A stretch of 16,948 nucleotides of DNA, from contig JBEKKU010000038.1 in NCBI GenBank assembly GCA_050010575.1, positions 1 through 16,948 on the forward strand. Direction: 5' to 3'. Every line of letters starts with the position of its first letter. Position 1 is the stretch's first letter. Positions 7,677 to 16,613 of this stretch are shown here, piece after piece. This DNA is from Palsa-1188 sp050010575. GTDB taxonomy: Bacteria; Bacillota; DSM-12270; Thermacetogeniales; Thermacetogeniaceae. The notes beneath the pieces were generated by a model. It was not told the origin of the DNA and ran no database searches. It saw only the letters and a program-made list of their open reading frames with translations. A program made the translations under genes and the position numbers.

Positions 7677-9302
7677 GTGCTCAACTGGCTGCTTAACCGG
7701 CTTGGCCTGAAGAAAGGCAGCGGCGCCCTCCGAAAGCCGGGCGCCCTCCGGGCGCGGGTCAAGCAGGACCCCGAGGACCGCCCCCTCTCCAAGAAGCTCG
7801 ATGACAATAAAAAGGTGCTGGCCGAGATCTTCGACCGCTGCGACGATTTAGTGATGCGGGAGTTCACGATCGGGAAGCAGAATCCGGTCCGCCTCCTGGC
7901 CGTCTTTCTCGATCCATTGGTGGACTTCACTCAGCTCTACAACTACCTGCTAAATCCTCTGATGAGCAACCCGCAGGTGCCGCCGGCGGGAATCACCATC
8001 GCCTGGCTCAAGGAGCAGGCGGTCCAGGCCGGACAGATAAGAGAGCACGACCGGTGGCTGGCGATGGCGAACGAGATCGCCGACGGCCTGGTGGGGCTGT
8101 TCGTCGACGGGCAGAACCGGGCGCTGGTGATCACCGCCTTCGAGGACAACAGCCGCCAGATCGAACAACCGGTCTCGGAATCGGTCTCCAGGGGCGCCAG
8201 CGAGGCCTTCAACGAGGATGGGCGCACCAACCTCGCCCTGGTGCGCAAGCGGCTGCGCACCACCCGGCTGGCCGTGGAAAAGGTGGAGGTCGGCGCCGTC
8301 GCCAAAGCCACGATCTATGTACTCTACCTCAAAAGCTACGTCTACGACGGGCTGCCCGAGGAGATCAAAACGCGGTTAAAGCGTATCAAGACCGACGGTA
8401 TCCTGGCCAGCGGCCAGATAGAGGAGTACATCAACGACAGCCCCTGGTCGCTGTTCAGCGGGCTCGGCGTTACCGAACGGCCGGACCGGATCGTCGCCGC
8501 CCTGCTGGCCGGCAAGGCCGCCCTGGTCTTCAGCATCACCCCTTATGCCATAATAGCACCGGTAACTCTGAACAGCGAGATGCAGAGCCCCGAGGACCAC
8601 TACAACCGCTTCTGGTTCGGGTCGTTTAGCAGGCTGCTCCGCTGGGGGGCGCTCCTGACCGCTGTCCTGGCCCCCGCCTTCTATGTGGCGATCACCTCCT
8701 ATCACCAGGAAATGATCCCCACCGATCTACTGATGACGCTGCTGGCCACCCGCGCCGCCGTACCCTTTCCGGTCATGGTGGAAACGTTGATCATGGGATT
8801 CGCCTTCGAACTGTTGCAGGAGGCCGGGATCCGCCTGCCCAAGACCTTCGGCCAGACGATCGGCGTGGTCGGGGCGATCCTGATCGGGCAGATCGCCGTC
8901 AGTACCGGCCTGGCCTCCCCGGCCGTGGTCGTGGTGATGGCCCTGACGGCGATCTCTTCCTACAGCCTGGCCTCACTGGATATCTCGACCATGGTCCGGG
9001 TCATCCGCCTGGGCTTCATACTCGCCGCCGGATTCCTGGGCCTGTTCGGCGTCCTCGCCCTGTTCTCCATGTTGACCTTTCAACTGTGCGCCCAGCGGTC
9101 GTTCGGCATTCCCTTCCTGTCCCCCTTCGCCCCCCTGAGCCTGGGCGACCTCAAGGATTCCCTCATCCGGGCGCCTGCCTGGCTGCTGAACCTGCGGCCG
9201 CGGCTGACTGGCTACGCCGAGCCCCAGCGGCAGCACTCCGATCTGAAACCGAGCCCGCCGAAGCCGGGGAACAGCGGGGATTCCGGACAGGAAAGAGGGT
9301 GA
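7677..9302 (+). CDS. gerAA: Spore germination receptor subunit A (GerA family)
   Basis: A 541-residue subunit A of a germinant receptor, located in the spore inner membrane, where the A-B-C complex senses nutrients and triggers ion and DPA release. The hydrophilic N-terminal half (about 1-280) contains the family blocks SRGASEAFNEDGRTNLALVR (171-190), a variant of the usual RGxxExF...RTN block, and SPWSLFSGLGVTERPD (255-270). The membrane half has about five to six segments (near 283-303, 325-345, 395-430 and 444-470), with VPFPVMVETLIMGFAFELL (362-380) and GIRLPKTFGQTIGVVGAILIG (384-404). A Pro/Lys-rich tail ends the protein. The GTG at 7677 follows AGGAGG (7664-7669) with a 7-nt spacing. 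It is the first gene of a three-gene operon. Confidence 0.95.
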   Translation: MLNWLLNRLGLKKGSGALRKPGALRARVKQDPEDRPLSKKLDDNKKVLAEIFDRCDDLVMREFTIGKQNPVRLLAVFLDPLVDFTQLYNYLLNPLMSNPQVPPAGITIAWLKEQAVQAGQIREHDRWLAMANEIADGLVGLFVDGQNRALVITAFEDNSRQIEQPVSESVSRGASEAFNEDGRTNLALVRKRLRTTRLAVEKVEVGAVAKATIYVLYLKSYVYDGLPEEIKTRLKRIKTDGILASGQIEEYINDSPWSLFSGLGVTERPDRIVAALLAGKAALVFSITPYAIIAPVTLNSEMQSPEDHYNRFWFGSFSRLLRWGALLTAVLAPAFYVAITSYHQEMIPTDLLMTLLATRAAVPFPVMVETLIMGFAFELLQEAGIRLPKTFGQTIGVVGAILIGQIAVSTGLASPAVVVVMALTAISSYSLASLDISTMVRVIRLGFILAAGFLGLFGVLALFSMLTFQLCAQRSFGIPFLSPFAPLSLGDLKDSLIRAPAWLLNLRPRLTGYAEPQRQHSDLKPSPPKPGNSGDSGQERG

Positions 9303-9308
9303 TCCCGG

Positions 9309-10418
9309 GTGCTGGATAACGGGCGCATCAGCAGCGTGCAGTTGCTATTCCTGCTGTTTATCACGGAGGAGGCCACTACCATTCTCTACTCGTCGGGCAA
9401 GGCGGCAGAGCTGGCCGGCCCGGACGCCTGGCTGGCGACCAGCCTGCTGCCGACACTGTATGCCCTGGTGATCGTAGGAGTGGTGGTGGCCCTGGCCAGG
9501 CGGTTTCCGTCCCAGGTCTTTACCGAGTACCTGCCCGAGGTGGTGGGCAAGATCCCCGGCAAACTGCTGGCCGCAGCCTACACCGCCTTCTTCATCCTGC
9601 TCGCCACCGTGATCATGACCGAGGGCGTCAACCTGATCCATATTATCGATTTTCCCAGGACTCCCGTCCCGGTGCTCGGTATCGTGTGGGCGGGGGTGGC
9701 CGTCTACGGGGCCTACCTGGGCATCGAGTGCATTGCCCGGCAGAACCAGCTGGTCTGGCCGGTATGGCTGTTCTCGCTGCTGTTGATATTTTTACTGGCC
9801 TCCAAGGACCTGCATATCAACAACCTGAAGCCCGTGCTGGAAAACGGCCTGCTGCCCGTGATCAGAGGCGGCATCACCCGCTGCCCCTGGCGGGGGTACG
9901 TGTTCTTCATTTTAATGCTCTTCCCCTACCTGAACCAGAAGCAGGAAGCGTCCCAGGCCGCCCTCCTGCACCTCGGCCTGGCCACCTCCACCTCCCTCTT
10001 CGGCATGTTCGTGATGATCGGAGTGTTTGGCGACCTGGTAACGGCGCACCTGGTCTTCCCTTTTTACGCATTGGCGCGGTACATTTCAATCGGGCACTTC
10101 CTGGAACGCCTGGAGATCCTGGTGGTGATCATCTGGGTCGCCGGGGTGATCGTGAAGCTGGCGGTCTTCTACCACTCCGCCGGCATTGCCGCCGCCAACA
10201 CCCTCGGCCTGAAGAGCTACCGGGCAACGCTCCTCCCCATCGCCATCACCACGGTCATCCTCAGCCGGGTGCTGTACGGCACCAACCTGAAGCTGGTCAC
10301 TTTCATGTTCACGACCTATCCGATCATCGCCTTGGCCGTGGAATTGGCAGTCCCCGCTCTCATTCTATTGATCGCCGTGATCAGGAAAAAAGGGGGTAAG
10401 CCCATTGCAGATGTCTAG
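9309..10418 (+). CDS. gerAB: Spore germination receptor subunit B (GerB, APC-type)
   Basis: A 369-residue polytopic membrane protein of the spore-germination branch of the amino acid/polyamine/organocation transporter superfamily. GerB subunits are thought to bind the germinant. It starts ISSVQLLFLLFITEEATTILY, the typical first helix, and has about ten hydrophobic segments spread over the length of the family. The end is a short charged tail (RKKGGKPIADV). The GTG at 9309 lies 6 nt after the gerAA stop, and its Shine-Dalgarno AGAGGG (9294-9299) overlaps the end of gerAA, so the two are translationally close. Its last 14 nt overlap gerAC. The germinant cannot be predicted from sequence by eye. 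Confidence 0.94.
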   Translation: MLDNGRISSVQLLFLLFITEEATTILYSSGKAAELAGPDAWLATSLLPTLYALVIVGVVVALARRFPSQVFTEYLPEVVGKIPGKLLAAAYTAFFILLATVIMTEGVNLIHIIDFPRTPVPVLGIVWAGVAVYGAYLGIECIARQNQLVWPVWLFSLLLIFLLASKDLHINNLKPVLENGLLPVIRGGITRCPWRGYVFFILMLFPYLNQKQEASQAALLHLGLATSTSLFGMFVMIGVFGDLVTAHLVFPFYALARYISIGHFLERLEILVVIIWVAGVIVKLAVFYHSAGIAAANTLGLKSYRATLLPIAITTVILSRVLYGTNLKLVTFMFTTYPIIALAVELAVPALILLIAVIRKKGGKPIADV

Positions 10419-11724
10419 CTTGCAGAGAATTATCGCTCTGGCGCTGGTCTCCGTCATGCTCCTGGCCGGCGCCGGGTGTTGGGACCGGAAGGAGATCAAC
10501 GATCTCAACGTGGTCACACTGATTGGCTTTGACCGCATCACCGATAGCGGCAACTCCCGGGTGCTCCTGACGGCGCGTATCCTGAAAAGCGGCGCCACGG
10601 GGGCGCCGGGGACGGCAGGCATGGGAGGGGGCGGCACGCCGCCCATCACCAGCCTGGCAGTCTCCGCTGAAGGAGAGACCGTTGCCGACGCCGCCAGAAA
10701 CTTCTACCTGCGCTTCCCCCGGCAGCTCTACCTGGGCCATACCCTGGGGATCGTGATCGGGGAGGACCTGGCCAGGCAGGGGATCCAGCAGGTGATCGAA
10801 TTTGCCGACCGCGACCCGCTGATCCGCTATCAGACGCAGGTGGTGGTCTGCGAGGGAACTGCGCTGGAGGCCATCCAGGCCTCACCCGAGTTCGAAACGT
10901 TAGCCGCCACGGAACTGGTAAAGATGATCGAGCATGATACCCAATTTGTTTCCAAGAGCGTGCCGGCGGACCTGTTTCAGGTGGTCTACGACCTGCTGAC
11001 TCCGGGACGGGACGCGGCACTGCCGCGCATGCGCCTGTTCACACCGCCGGAGCAAGGCTCCAGCGTTCGCAAGGGGCCCCCGTCCGGTACCGTCGAGATC
11101 GACCAGGCAGGTAAAAAAGATGCGAATGGCGCAAAGACCGGGGAAAACGCCGGAGTGGCGCAGACAGCCGCCCCGGAGAAGAAAACCTTCAGCGTGGACG
11201 GCGCGGGAGTTTTCCAGGGGGATCGGCTGGCGGGCTGGTTGAACGGGAAGGAGAGCATGGGCGTGCTGTTCATCACCGGGCAGGCCCACGGCGGTGCCGT
11301 CCCCTTCGCCTTCCGGTCGCCGGAGAAGAACGCTTCCTTTGTCTTCTCTTACGCCAAAACAAAGATCAGCCCGGTGATCACCCCGGGCGGCATCACCGTC
11401 GAGGTCAGCATCAAGGGAGACGGAACGCTGAGTGAGGACGAAAATGCTGCTATCGATGTGATGAAGGAATCCGATGTCAAAGCCGCGCAGCAGCTGATCG
11501 ATCAGGAGACGCAGCGCTACTGCCAGGAGGCGGTGGCCAAGTGCCAGTCGCTGCATTCCGACGCCTTCGGGTTCGGCGACCTGGTCCACCGCACCAACCC
11601 CGCCTTCTGGAAGCAGATCAGGGACCGGTGGCAGAATTATTACCCCACCGTGAAAGTCCAGGTCAAGGCTGACTTCACCATCGAAAATGCCGGGGCGAAC
11701 AACAAGCCTGTCGAGGCACAATGA
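10405..11724 (+). CDS. gerAC: Spore germination receptor lipoprotein subunit C (GerC)
   Basis: A 439-residue GerC lipoprotein, anchored to the outer face of the spore inner membrane. The signal peptide (about 6-24) ends at C25 in the characteristic GCWDRKEINDLNVV, with an unusual Gly at -3 of the lipobox. Residues 160-205 and 262-290 carry the usual GerC blocks (for example VDGAGVFQGDRLAGWLNGKE). Two insertions make it longer than the usual 370-400 residues: a Gly-rich loop (62-80) and a hydrophilic Ala/Gly/Lys linker (about 214-258). The TTG at 10405 is preferred because AGGGGG (10391-10396) lies 8 nt upstream. The ATG two codons later would be 14 nt away. It overlaps gerAB by 14 nt, which indicates translational coupling. 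Confidence 0.95.
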   Translation: MQMSSLQRIIALALVSVMLLAGAGCWDRKEINDLNVVTLIGFDRITDSGNSRVLLTARILKSGATGAPGTAGMGGGGTPPITSLAVSAEGETVADAARNFYLRFPRQLYLGHTLGIVIGEDLARQGIQQVIEFADRDPLIRYQTQVVVCEGTALEAIQASPEFETLAATELVKMIEHDTQFVSKSVPADLFQVVYDLLTPGRDAALPRMRLFTPPEQGSSVRKGPPSGTVEIDQAGKKDANGAKTGENAGVAQTAAPEKKTFSVDGAGVFQGDRLAGWLNGKESMGVLFITGQAHGGAVPFAFRSPEKNASFVFSYAKTKISPVITPGGITVEVSIKGDGTLSEDENAAIDVMKESDVKAAQQLIDQETQRYCQEAVAKCQSLHSDAFGFGDLVHRTNPAFWKQIRDRWQNYYPTVKVQVKADFTIENAGANNKPVEAQ

Positions 11725-11784
11725 AAACTGCTATTATTACATCAACAAGGTGATCTGATGGAAATCAAAGAGAGGGGTGAAGTT

Positions 11785-12330
11785 ATGCACTGGGAACAGA
11801 AGGGGAAGGCCAACACTGCCGCCACCGCGGAGCTGGCCCTGAAACGGGCGAAGGAATTGGGGATCAGGCAGATCGTGGTGGCCTCCAACAGCGGCTATGC
11901 GGCGGAACACTTTCTGAACAAGGGGGTCGATCTGATCTGCGTCACCCACCACATCGGCTTTATGAGCCCGGGCGAGGACGAGATGCCGCCCCAGGTAAGG
12001 CTGAGACTGGCCGAGCAGGGGGCCAGGGTACTGACCACCACTCACCTCCTGGCCGGGGTCGACCGGGCAGTGCGCAACAAGTTCGGCGGCCTCTACCCGG
12101 CGGAGATCGTCGCCCAGTCCCTGCGGATGCTCGGCCAAGGGGTCAAGGTCTGCGTGGAGATCGCCTGCATGGCCCTGGACGCCGGCCTCATCCCCTACGG
12201 GGCAGAGGTCATCGCCGTGGCCGGCTCGGCCACCGGGGCCGATACTGCCGTGGTGATCGCCCCCGCCCATTCCAACCAGTTCTTCGACACCAAGGTCAAG
12301 GAGATCATCTGCAAGCCCCGGGAGATCTGA
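11785..12330 (+). CDS. Orphan pyruvate-kinase C-terminal-like (alpha/beta) protein
   Basis: A 181-residue soluble protein that, from memory, resembles the family annotated as pyruvate kinase alpha/beta domain-containing protein. It is a free-standing copy of the Rossmann-like C-terminal domain of pyruvate kinase, without the catalytic barrel. Visible blocks are WEQKGKANTAATAELALKRA at the start, IRQIVVASNSGYAAEHFL, CVTHHIGFMSPGEDEMP, and a Gly/Ala-rich end (VAGSATGADTAVVIAPAHS). Function is unknown, and enzymatic pyruvate kinase activity is not expected. The start at 11785 has AGAGGGGTGA upstream and matches where homologues begin. The ATG at 11758 (with AAGGTGATC) is an alternative adding 9 residues. 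It follows gerAC by 60 nt, or 33 nt with the longer start, without a terminator, so cotranscription with the ger genes is possible. Confidence 0.8.
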   Translation: MHWEQKGKANTAATAELALKRAKELGIRQIVVASNSGYAAEHFLNKGVDLICVTHHIGFMSPGEDEMPPQVRLRLAEQGARVLTTTHLLAGVDRAVRNKFGGLYPAEIVAQSLRMLGQGVKVCVEIACMALDAGLIPYGAEVIAVAGSATGADTAVVIAPAHSNQFFDTKVKEIICKPREI

Positions 12331-12331
12331 C

Positions 12332-13165
12332 CTACTCGGGGATCAGTTCAGGCGTTACAGGCTGCAGGATGGGCTTGGCCTGCGGGGCAGACATCCTTTT
12401 CTGCTTCTGGATGCCGCTGCTCCGCTCGATGTAGTAGTTGTCCTTGAGCAGCAGGCCGGAGACCGGAACGATCTGGTAGCCCTGCTGCTGCAGGGCGTCC
12501 AGGATCACCGGCAGGGCTTCCGGGGTGTACTTGGCGTTGTTGTGGAAGAGCACGATCGCCCCGGGCTTGATATTTTTCAACACCCGCTCAGTGATCGCCT
12601 CCTTGCCGATATCCTGCCAGTCCAGGGAGTCCACACTCCACTGGATCGCTTCGAAGCCGCTGCTGCGGGCGGTCTGCAGCACCAGGTTGTTGTACTCGCC
12701 GAAGGGTGGCCGGAACAAAGTGGCGTGCTTGCCCGTCAGGTTGTAGATCAGGGCATCGTTCTCCACCAACTCCTTCTTGATCTCCACCCCCGACAGCGAG
12801 CTACAGTGCGGGTGGGTCAGGCTGTGGTTGCCGATCTCGTGCCCCTCGGCAGCGATGGCCTTCACCATCTCCGGGTACTTCTTGACCCAGATCCCGGTCA
12901 GGAAAAAGGTGGTCTTCACGTGATGCTGCTTTAATATTTCTAACAGCTTGGGAGTGTCATCGGCCCCCCAGGCCGCGTCAAAGGAGATGGCCACCTTCTT
13001 CTCTCCTGTGTCTACCGAGTAGATCGGCACGTCACGCTGCTGGCGAGCCGATGCCCTGCTTACCTGACCTGCCAGGCCCGTCGCCAACAGCAGTCCGGCG
13101 CCGAGGATCACTACGAACAGCCCCCACCTGAACAGATCGCACCGTCTCATCACGACCCAGCGCAC
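12332..13165 (-). CDS. Membrane-anchored polysaccharide deacetylase, sporulation PdaB-like
   Basis: A 277-residue carbohydrate esterase family 4 (NodB) protein. An N-terminal hydrophobic helix (about 12-34) would anchor or export it. The catalytic domain shows SFDAAWGADDT (first Asp D63), the metal site HSLTH (H114, H118), RPPFGEY (from R152), DSLDW (179-183) and LFH (H208). The FDxxWG form of motif 1, instead of TFDDG, is characteristic of the PdaB/YlxY-like sporulation group rather than of classical peptidoglycan deacetylases. The likely role is cortex or spore-wall processing (inference). A GTG at 13165 is chosen because GGAGG (complement of 13174-13178) lies 8 nt upstream. The frame is open further upstream, but an earlier start would overlap the divergent gene. 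It meets the plus-strand gene tail to tail, with 1 bp between stops. Confidence 0.9.
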   Translation of the reverse strand: MRWVVMRRCDLFRWGLFVVILGAGLLLATGLAGQVSRASARQQRDVPIYSVDTGEKKVAISFDAAWGADDTPKLLEILKQHHVKTTFFLTGIWVKKYPEMVKAIAAEGHEIGNHSLTHPHCSSLSGVEIKKELVENDALIYNLTGKHATLFRPPFGEYNNLVLQTARSSGFEAIQWSVDSLDWQDIGKEAITERVLKNIKPGAIVLFHNNAKYTPEALPVILDALQQQGYQIVPVSGLLLKDNYYIERSSGIQKQKRMSAPQAKPILQPVTPELIPE

Positions 13166-13309
13166 GGCCAGCACCTCCATTTTTTTGCTACCAATATTGT
13201 ATTCCCGGTCATCATACTTCATACACGAGAATATATATGCAGGAATAAGGCATCTGCAGTATAATTGAACCAGTCGCCAAACAGGCCCTGTACTATAGGA
13301 GATGGAACT
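13166..13309. other. Divergent intergenic region between deacetylase and Cys-rich gene
   Basis: A short AT-rich gap serves two divergent genes. A plus-strand TATAAT (13260-13265) lies 45 nt before the 13310 ATG but lacks a good -35. On the minus strand, AATACAAT near 13190 is one base from the sigma-E -10 consensus CATACAnT, without a convincing -35. No promoter can be assigned with confidence. Confidence 0.3.
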
Positions 13310-13819
13310 ATGCTCACGGGCTGCTACTGCCAGCCGATGATCAGCGAGAACTGCCACGAAAAAGAGAGCTTCTGGGAACAGCCTCGCTATTTTTACCGCG
13401 TCACCACCCGGATGGCCCTCCACAGTCCCATCACCTATGCTGAAGACATCGCCAGGGCGATGATGGAAGCCAAGACCAAGGGCTTAATCATCAAGACGAG
13501 CCCGCTGATCCTGCTGAAGAGCGGACTCTTCCGGGGCGAGATCTTCCTGGAGATCAACCCGCCCAGGGATACGGCCGAGTGCCGGGAGCAGGGCGATGAC
13601 GCCTCCTGCCGTAAACTGCAGGGCGCCTTCTACACAGTAGTCACCAAAGCCCCGCCCTTCCAGATGGGCACCGTGGTTGATAAACTGACGCGAGATTTAA
13701 AAAAGAGGGGGCGCAAGGTGCGGGACCTGTACCTGTGCCTGGCCACCTGCCCCGCCTGCAGCAGGGATAAGGGCAACCAGACAGTGATCTTCGCCCACCT
13801 GGAACCCCAACAAGCCTGA
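13310..13819 (+). CDS. Unrecognised Cys-rich protein with C-terminal CX3CX2C
   Basis: A 169-residue soluble protein that I do not recognise. The ATG at 13310 has AGGAG (13297-13301) 8 nt upstream. The frame is open further upstream, but those codons lack a ribosome-binding site. It has eight cysteines: C5, C7 and C15 near the N-terminus (GCYCQ, ENCHE), C91 and C100 in the middle, and C143, C147 and C150 in CLATCPAC near the end. Between them is a predicted mixed alpha/beta region (SPITYAEDIARAMMEAKTKG and LLKSGLFRGEIFLEINPP). The Cys spacing suggests zinc or iron-sulfur binding, but that is inference. There is no signal peptide or membrane segment. It is divergent from the spore deacetylase, and no terminator follows before groES. 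Confidence 0.7.
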   Translation: MLTGCYCQPMISENCHEKESFWEQPRYFYRVTTRMALHSPITYAEDIARAMMEAKTKGLIIKTSPLILLKSGLFRGEIFLEINPPRDTAECREQGDDASCRKLQGAFYTVVTKAPPFQMGTVVDKLTRDLKKRGRKVRDLYLCLATCPACSRDKGNQTVIFAHLEPQQA

Positions 13820-14020
13820 TTGACCAACCTCCTGGTTGCCCAGCATCCTGATCGTCAGCCTATACGACCCCGCCTCCAACCTGCCGGATACCGTTCAGGC
13901 GATTCCCTGCCGCCGGAAGCAACCCCTGGATATTTTGTTCTGACAGCCCCTGAAACAGCCAAAAACATCGTTATTTTACAAAGAATTTGGTTAAACTTGT
14001 GTTAAGGCGCAAAAAAGGTA
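13820..14020. other. Gap before groES with no gene seen
   Basis: About 200 bp lie between the Cys-rich gene and the groES promoter. A 61-codon plus-strand frame (13820-14005) starts right at the previous stop without a Shine-Dalgarno and has no recognisable content. A small CAACC-TCCT-GGTTG hairpin near 13825-13840 has no T-run. Confidence 0.4.
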
Positions 14021-14049
14021 TTGACAATCAGTGCCTGTATTTGTATATT
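14021..14049 (+). promoter_or_regulatory. Sigma-A promoter of groESL
   Basis: A consensus TTGACA (14021-14026), an exact 17-bp spacer and TATATT (14044-14049) predict a start near 14056, just before the CIRCE operator. Confidence 0.9.
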
Positions 14050-14061
14050 TATCAATAGGTT

Positions 14062-14090
14062 ATTAGCACTCAACCATGACGAGTGCTAAT
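14062..14090 (+). promoter_or_regulatory. CIRCE operator (HrcA site)
   Basis: A perfect CIRCE element: TTAGCACTC (14063-14071), 9-nt spacer, GAGTGCTAA (14081-14089), extended by one A-T pair on each side. The HrcA repressor binds it and represses groESL until heat stress titrates GroEL. Its place just downstream of the promoter, within the 5' leader, is the usual one. Confidence 0.98.
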
Positions 14091-14130
14091 AGATTACAGT
14101 TTTTTACCATTTTGAGGAGGGTTGTTGCAA

Positions 14131-14415
14131 ATGCTCAAACCACTAGGTGACCACGTGCTGGTAAAGCCCCTGTCCAAGGAGGAAAAAACCGTCGGAGGGA
14201 TCATCCTTCCTGACACCGCCAAGGAAAAACCCCAAGCTGGAGAAGTGATCGCGGTAGGGCCTGGCCGGCTCCTGGACAACGGAACCCGGGTCCAACCTGA
14301 GGTCAAGGTCGGAGACCAGGTGATCTACGCCAAGTACGGCGGGTCCGAGATCAAGCTCGACAGCGACGAGTACCTGATTTTGCGGGAGACCGACATTCTC
14401 GCCATCAAGGAGTAG
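14131..14415 (+). CDS. groES: Co-chaperonin GroES
   Basis: A 94-residue GroES, the standard size. Seven subunits form the lid of the GroEL folding chamber. The N-terminal strand is LKPLGDHVLVKP, and the mobile loop region that contacts GroEL is KEEKTVGGIILPDTAKEKP (about 16-34). VGPGRLLDNGTRVQPEVKVGD and the C-terminal DILAIKE are typical. The ATG at 14131 is chosen because GAGGAGG (14114-14120) lies 10 nt upstream. The upstream TTG codons at 14122 and 14125 are too close to that site. It is the first gene of the HrcA-controlled groESL operon, 46 nt before groEL. Confidence 0.98.
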   Translation: MLKPLGDHVLVKPLSKEEKTVGGIILPDTAKEKPQAGEVIAVGPGRLLDNGTRVQPEVKVGDQVIYAKYGGSEIKLDSDEYLILRETDILAIKE

Positions 14416-14461
14416 CTATTCCTAAACCTGATTAAACCTAAACCAAGGAGGCTAAGAATTT

Positions 14462-16099
<1,638 letters not shown>

Positions 16100-16133
16100 C
16101 AAACAGGGACGGCGTTCACTCGCCTCCGCTTAC

Positions 16134-16166
16134 AAAGCCTCCCGGCTCTGCCGGGAGGCTTTTTTT
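16134..16166 (+). terminator. Rho-independent terminator after groEL
   Basis: A 12-bp stem, AAAGCCTCCCGG (16134-16145) with CCGGGAGGCTTT (16151-16162), closes a CTCTG loop and runs into a string of T to 16166. It also stands downstream of the convergent minus-strand DUF3307 gene but has only a short A-run for that direction. Confidence 0.95.
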
Positions 16167-16238
16167 AACAGGGCACACTATTAGCTTAATGAATATGGGA
16201 TCCAAACAAGTGGCAAAGCTGGGGTCATCTACTTGTAC

Positions 16239-16574
16239 CTAGAGGAAAACGGCGATGACCAGCACCACCACATGCCAGGTCTGGTCGATCATGGTAACCA
16301 GCCAGGGAGAGGAGTTAGACACGGTAATATAGCGCGTCCAGAATGCCACGATCCCCCTCCGGTCTAACAAAAAATGGGTCAAAAAGATCAGGGTGATGCC
16401 CTGCCAGGATAACCCCCCGGCGATGAGCGCCATTAAAGAAACGGCAGCAGTATAGACCGCGGTATGAACAAGCAAGGGCAGGAAGTGCGTACTCTTGTTT
16501 TCCGCCATCCAGCGGTTCTGCAGCAGAAAGTCGCCGATCAGGTGACCGACCAGGAGACAATCGAACAATGTCAT
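16239..16574 (-). CDS. DUF3307-family small membrane protein
   Basis: An approximately 111-residue, strongly hydrophobic protein with about four membrane segments. The family-type blocks are GHLIGDFLLQNRWMAENK (10-27), a His in LLVHTAVY, and THFLLDRRG in the middle. These His/Asp positions recur in DUF3307 proteins as I recall them, and their role is unknown. The ATG at 16574 or the GTG at 16577 could be the start. Neither has a good Shine-Dalgarno. It lies about 36 nt downstream of the cyclase gene on the same strand, so the two are probably cotranscribed and perhaps coupled. It converges on groEL, with the terminator between them. Confidence 0.75.
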   Translation of the reverse strand: MTLFDCLLVGHLIGDFLLQNRWMAENKSTHFLPLLVHTAVYTAAVSLMALIAGGLSWQGITLIFLTHFLLDRRGIVAFWTRYITVSNSSPWLVTMIDQTWHVVVLVIAVFL

Positions 16575-16613
16575 CACTTAACTGATTGCACCGCCCCGTA
16601 ATAAGAATCGCTA

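Noticed and set aside
13291..13296. TACTAT as a -10 box for the Cys-rich gene
   Set aside because: Transcription would start inside the Shine-Dalgarno sequence, and the TTGAAC upstream is 20 bp away.
13166..13423. N-terminal extension of the deacetylase to 13423
   Set aside because: It would overlap the divergent gene's ribosome-binding site and start. The added residues look non-coding, while the GTG at 13165 has a good GGAGG at 8 nt.
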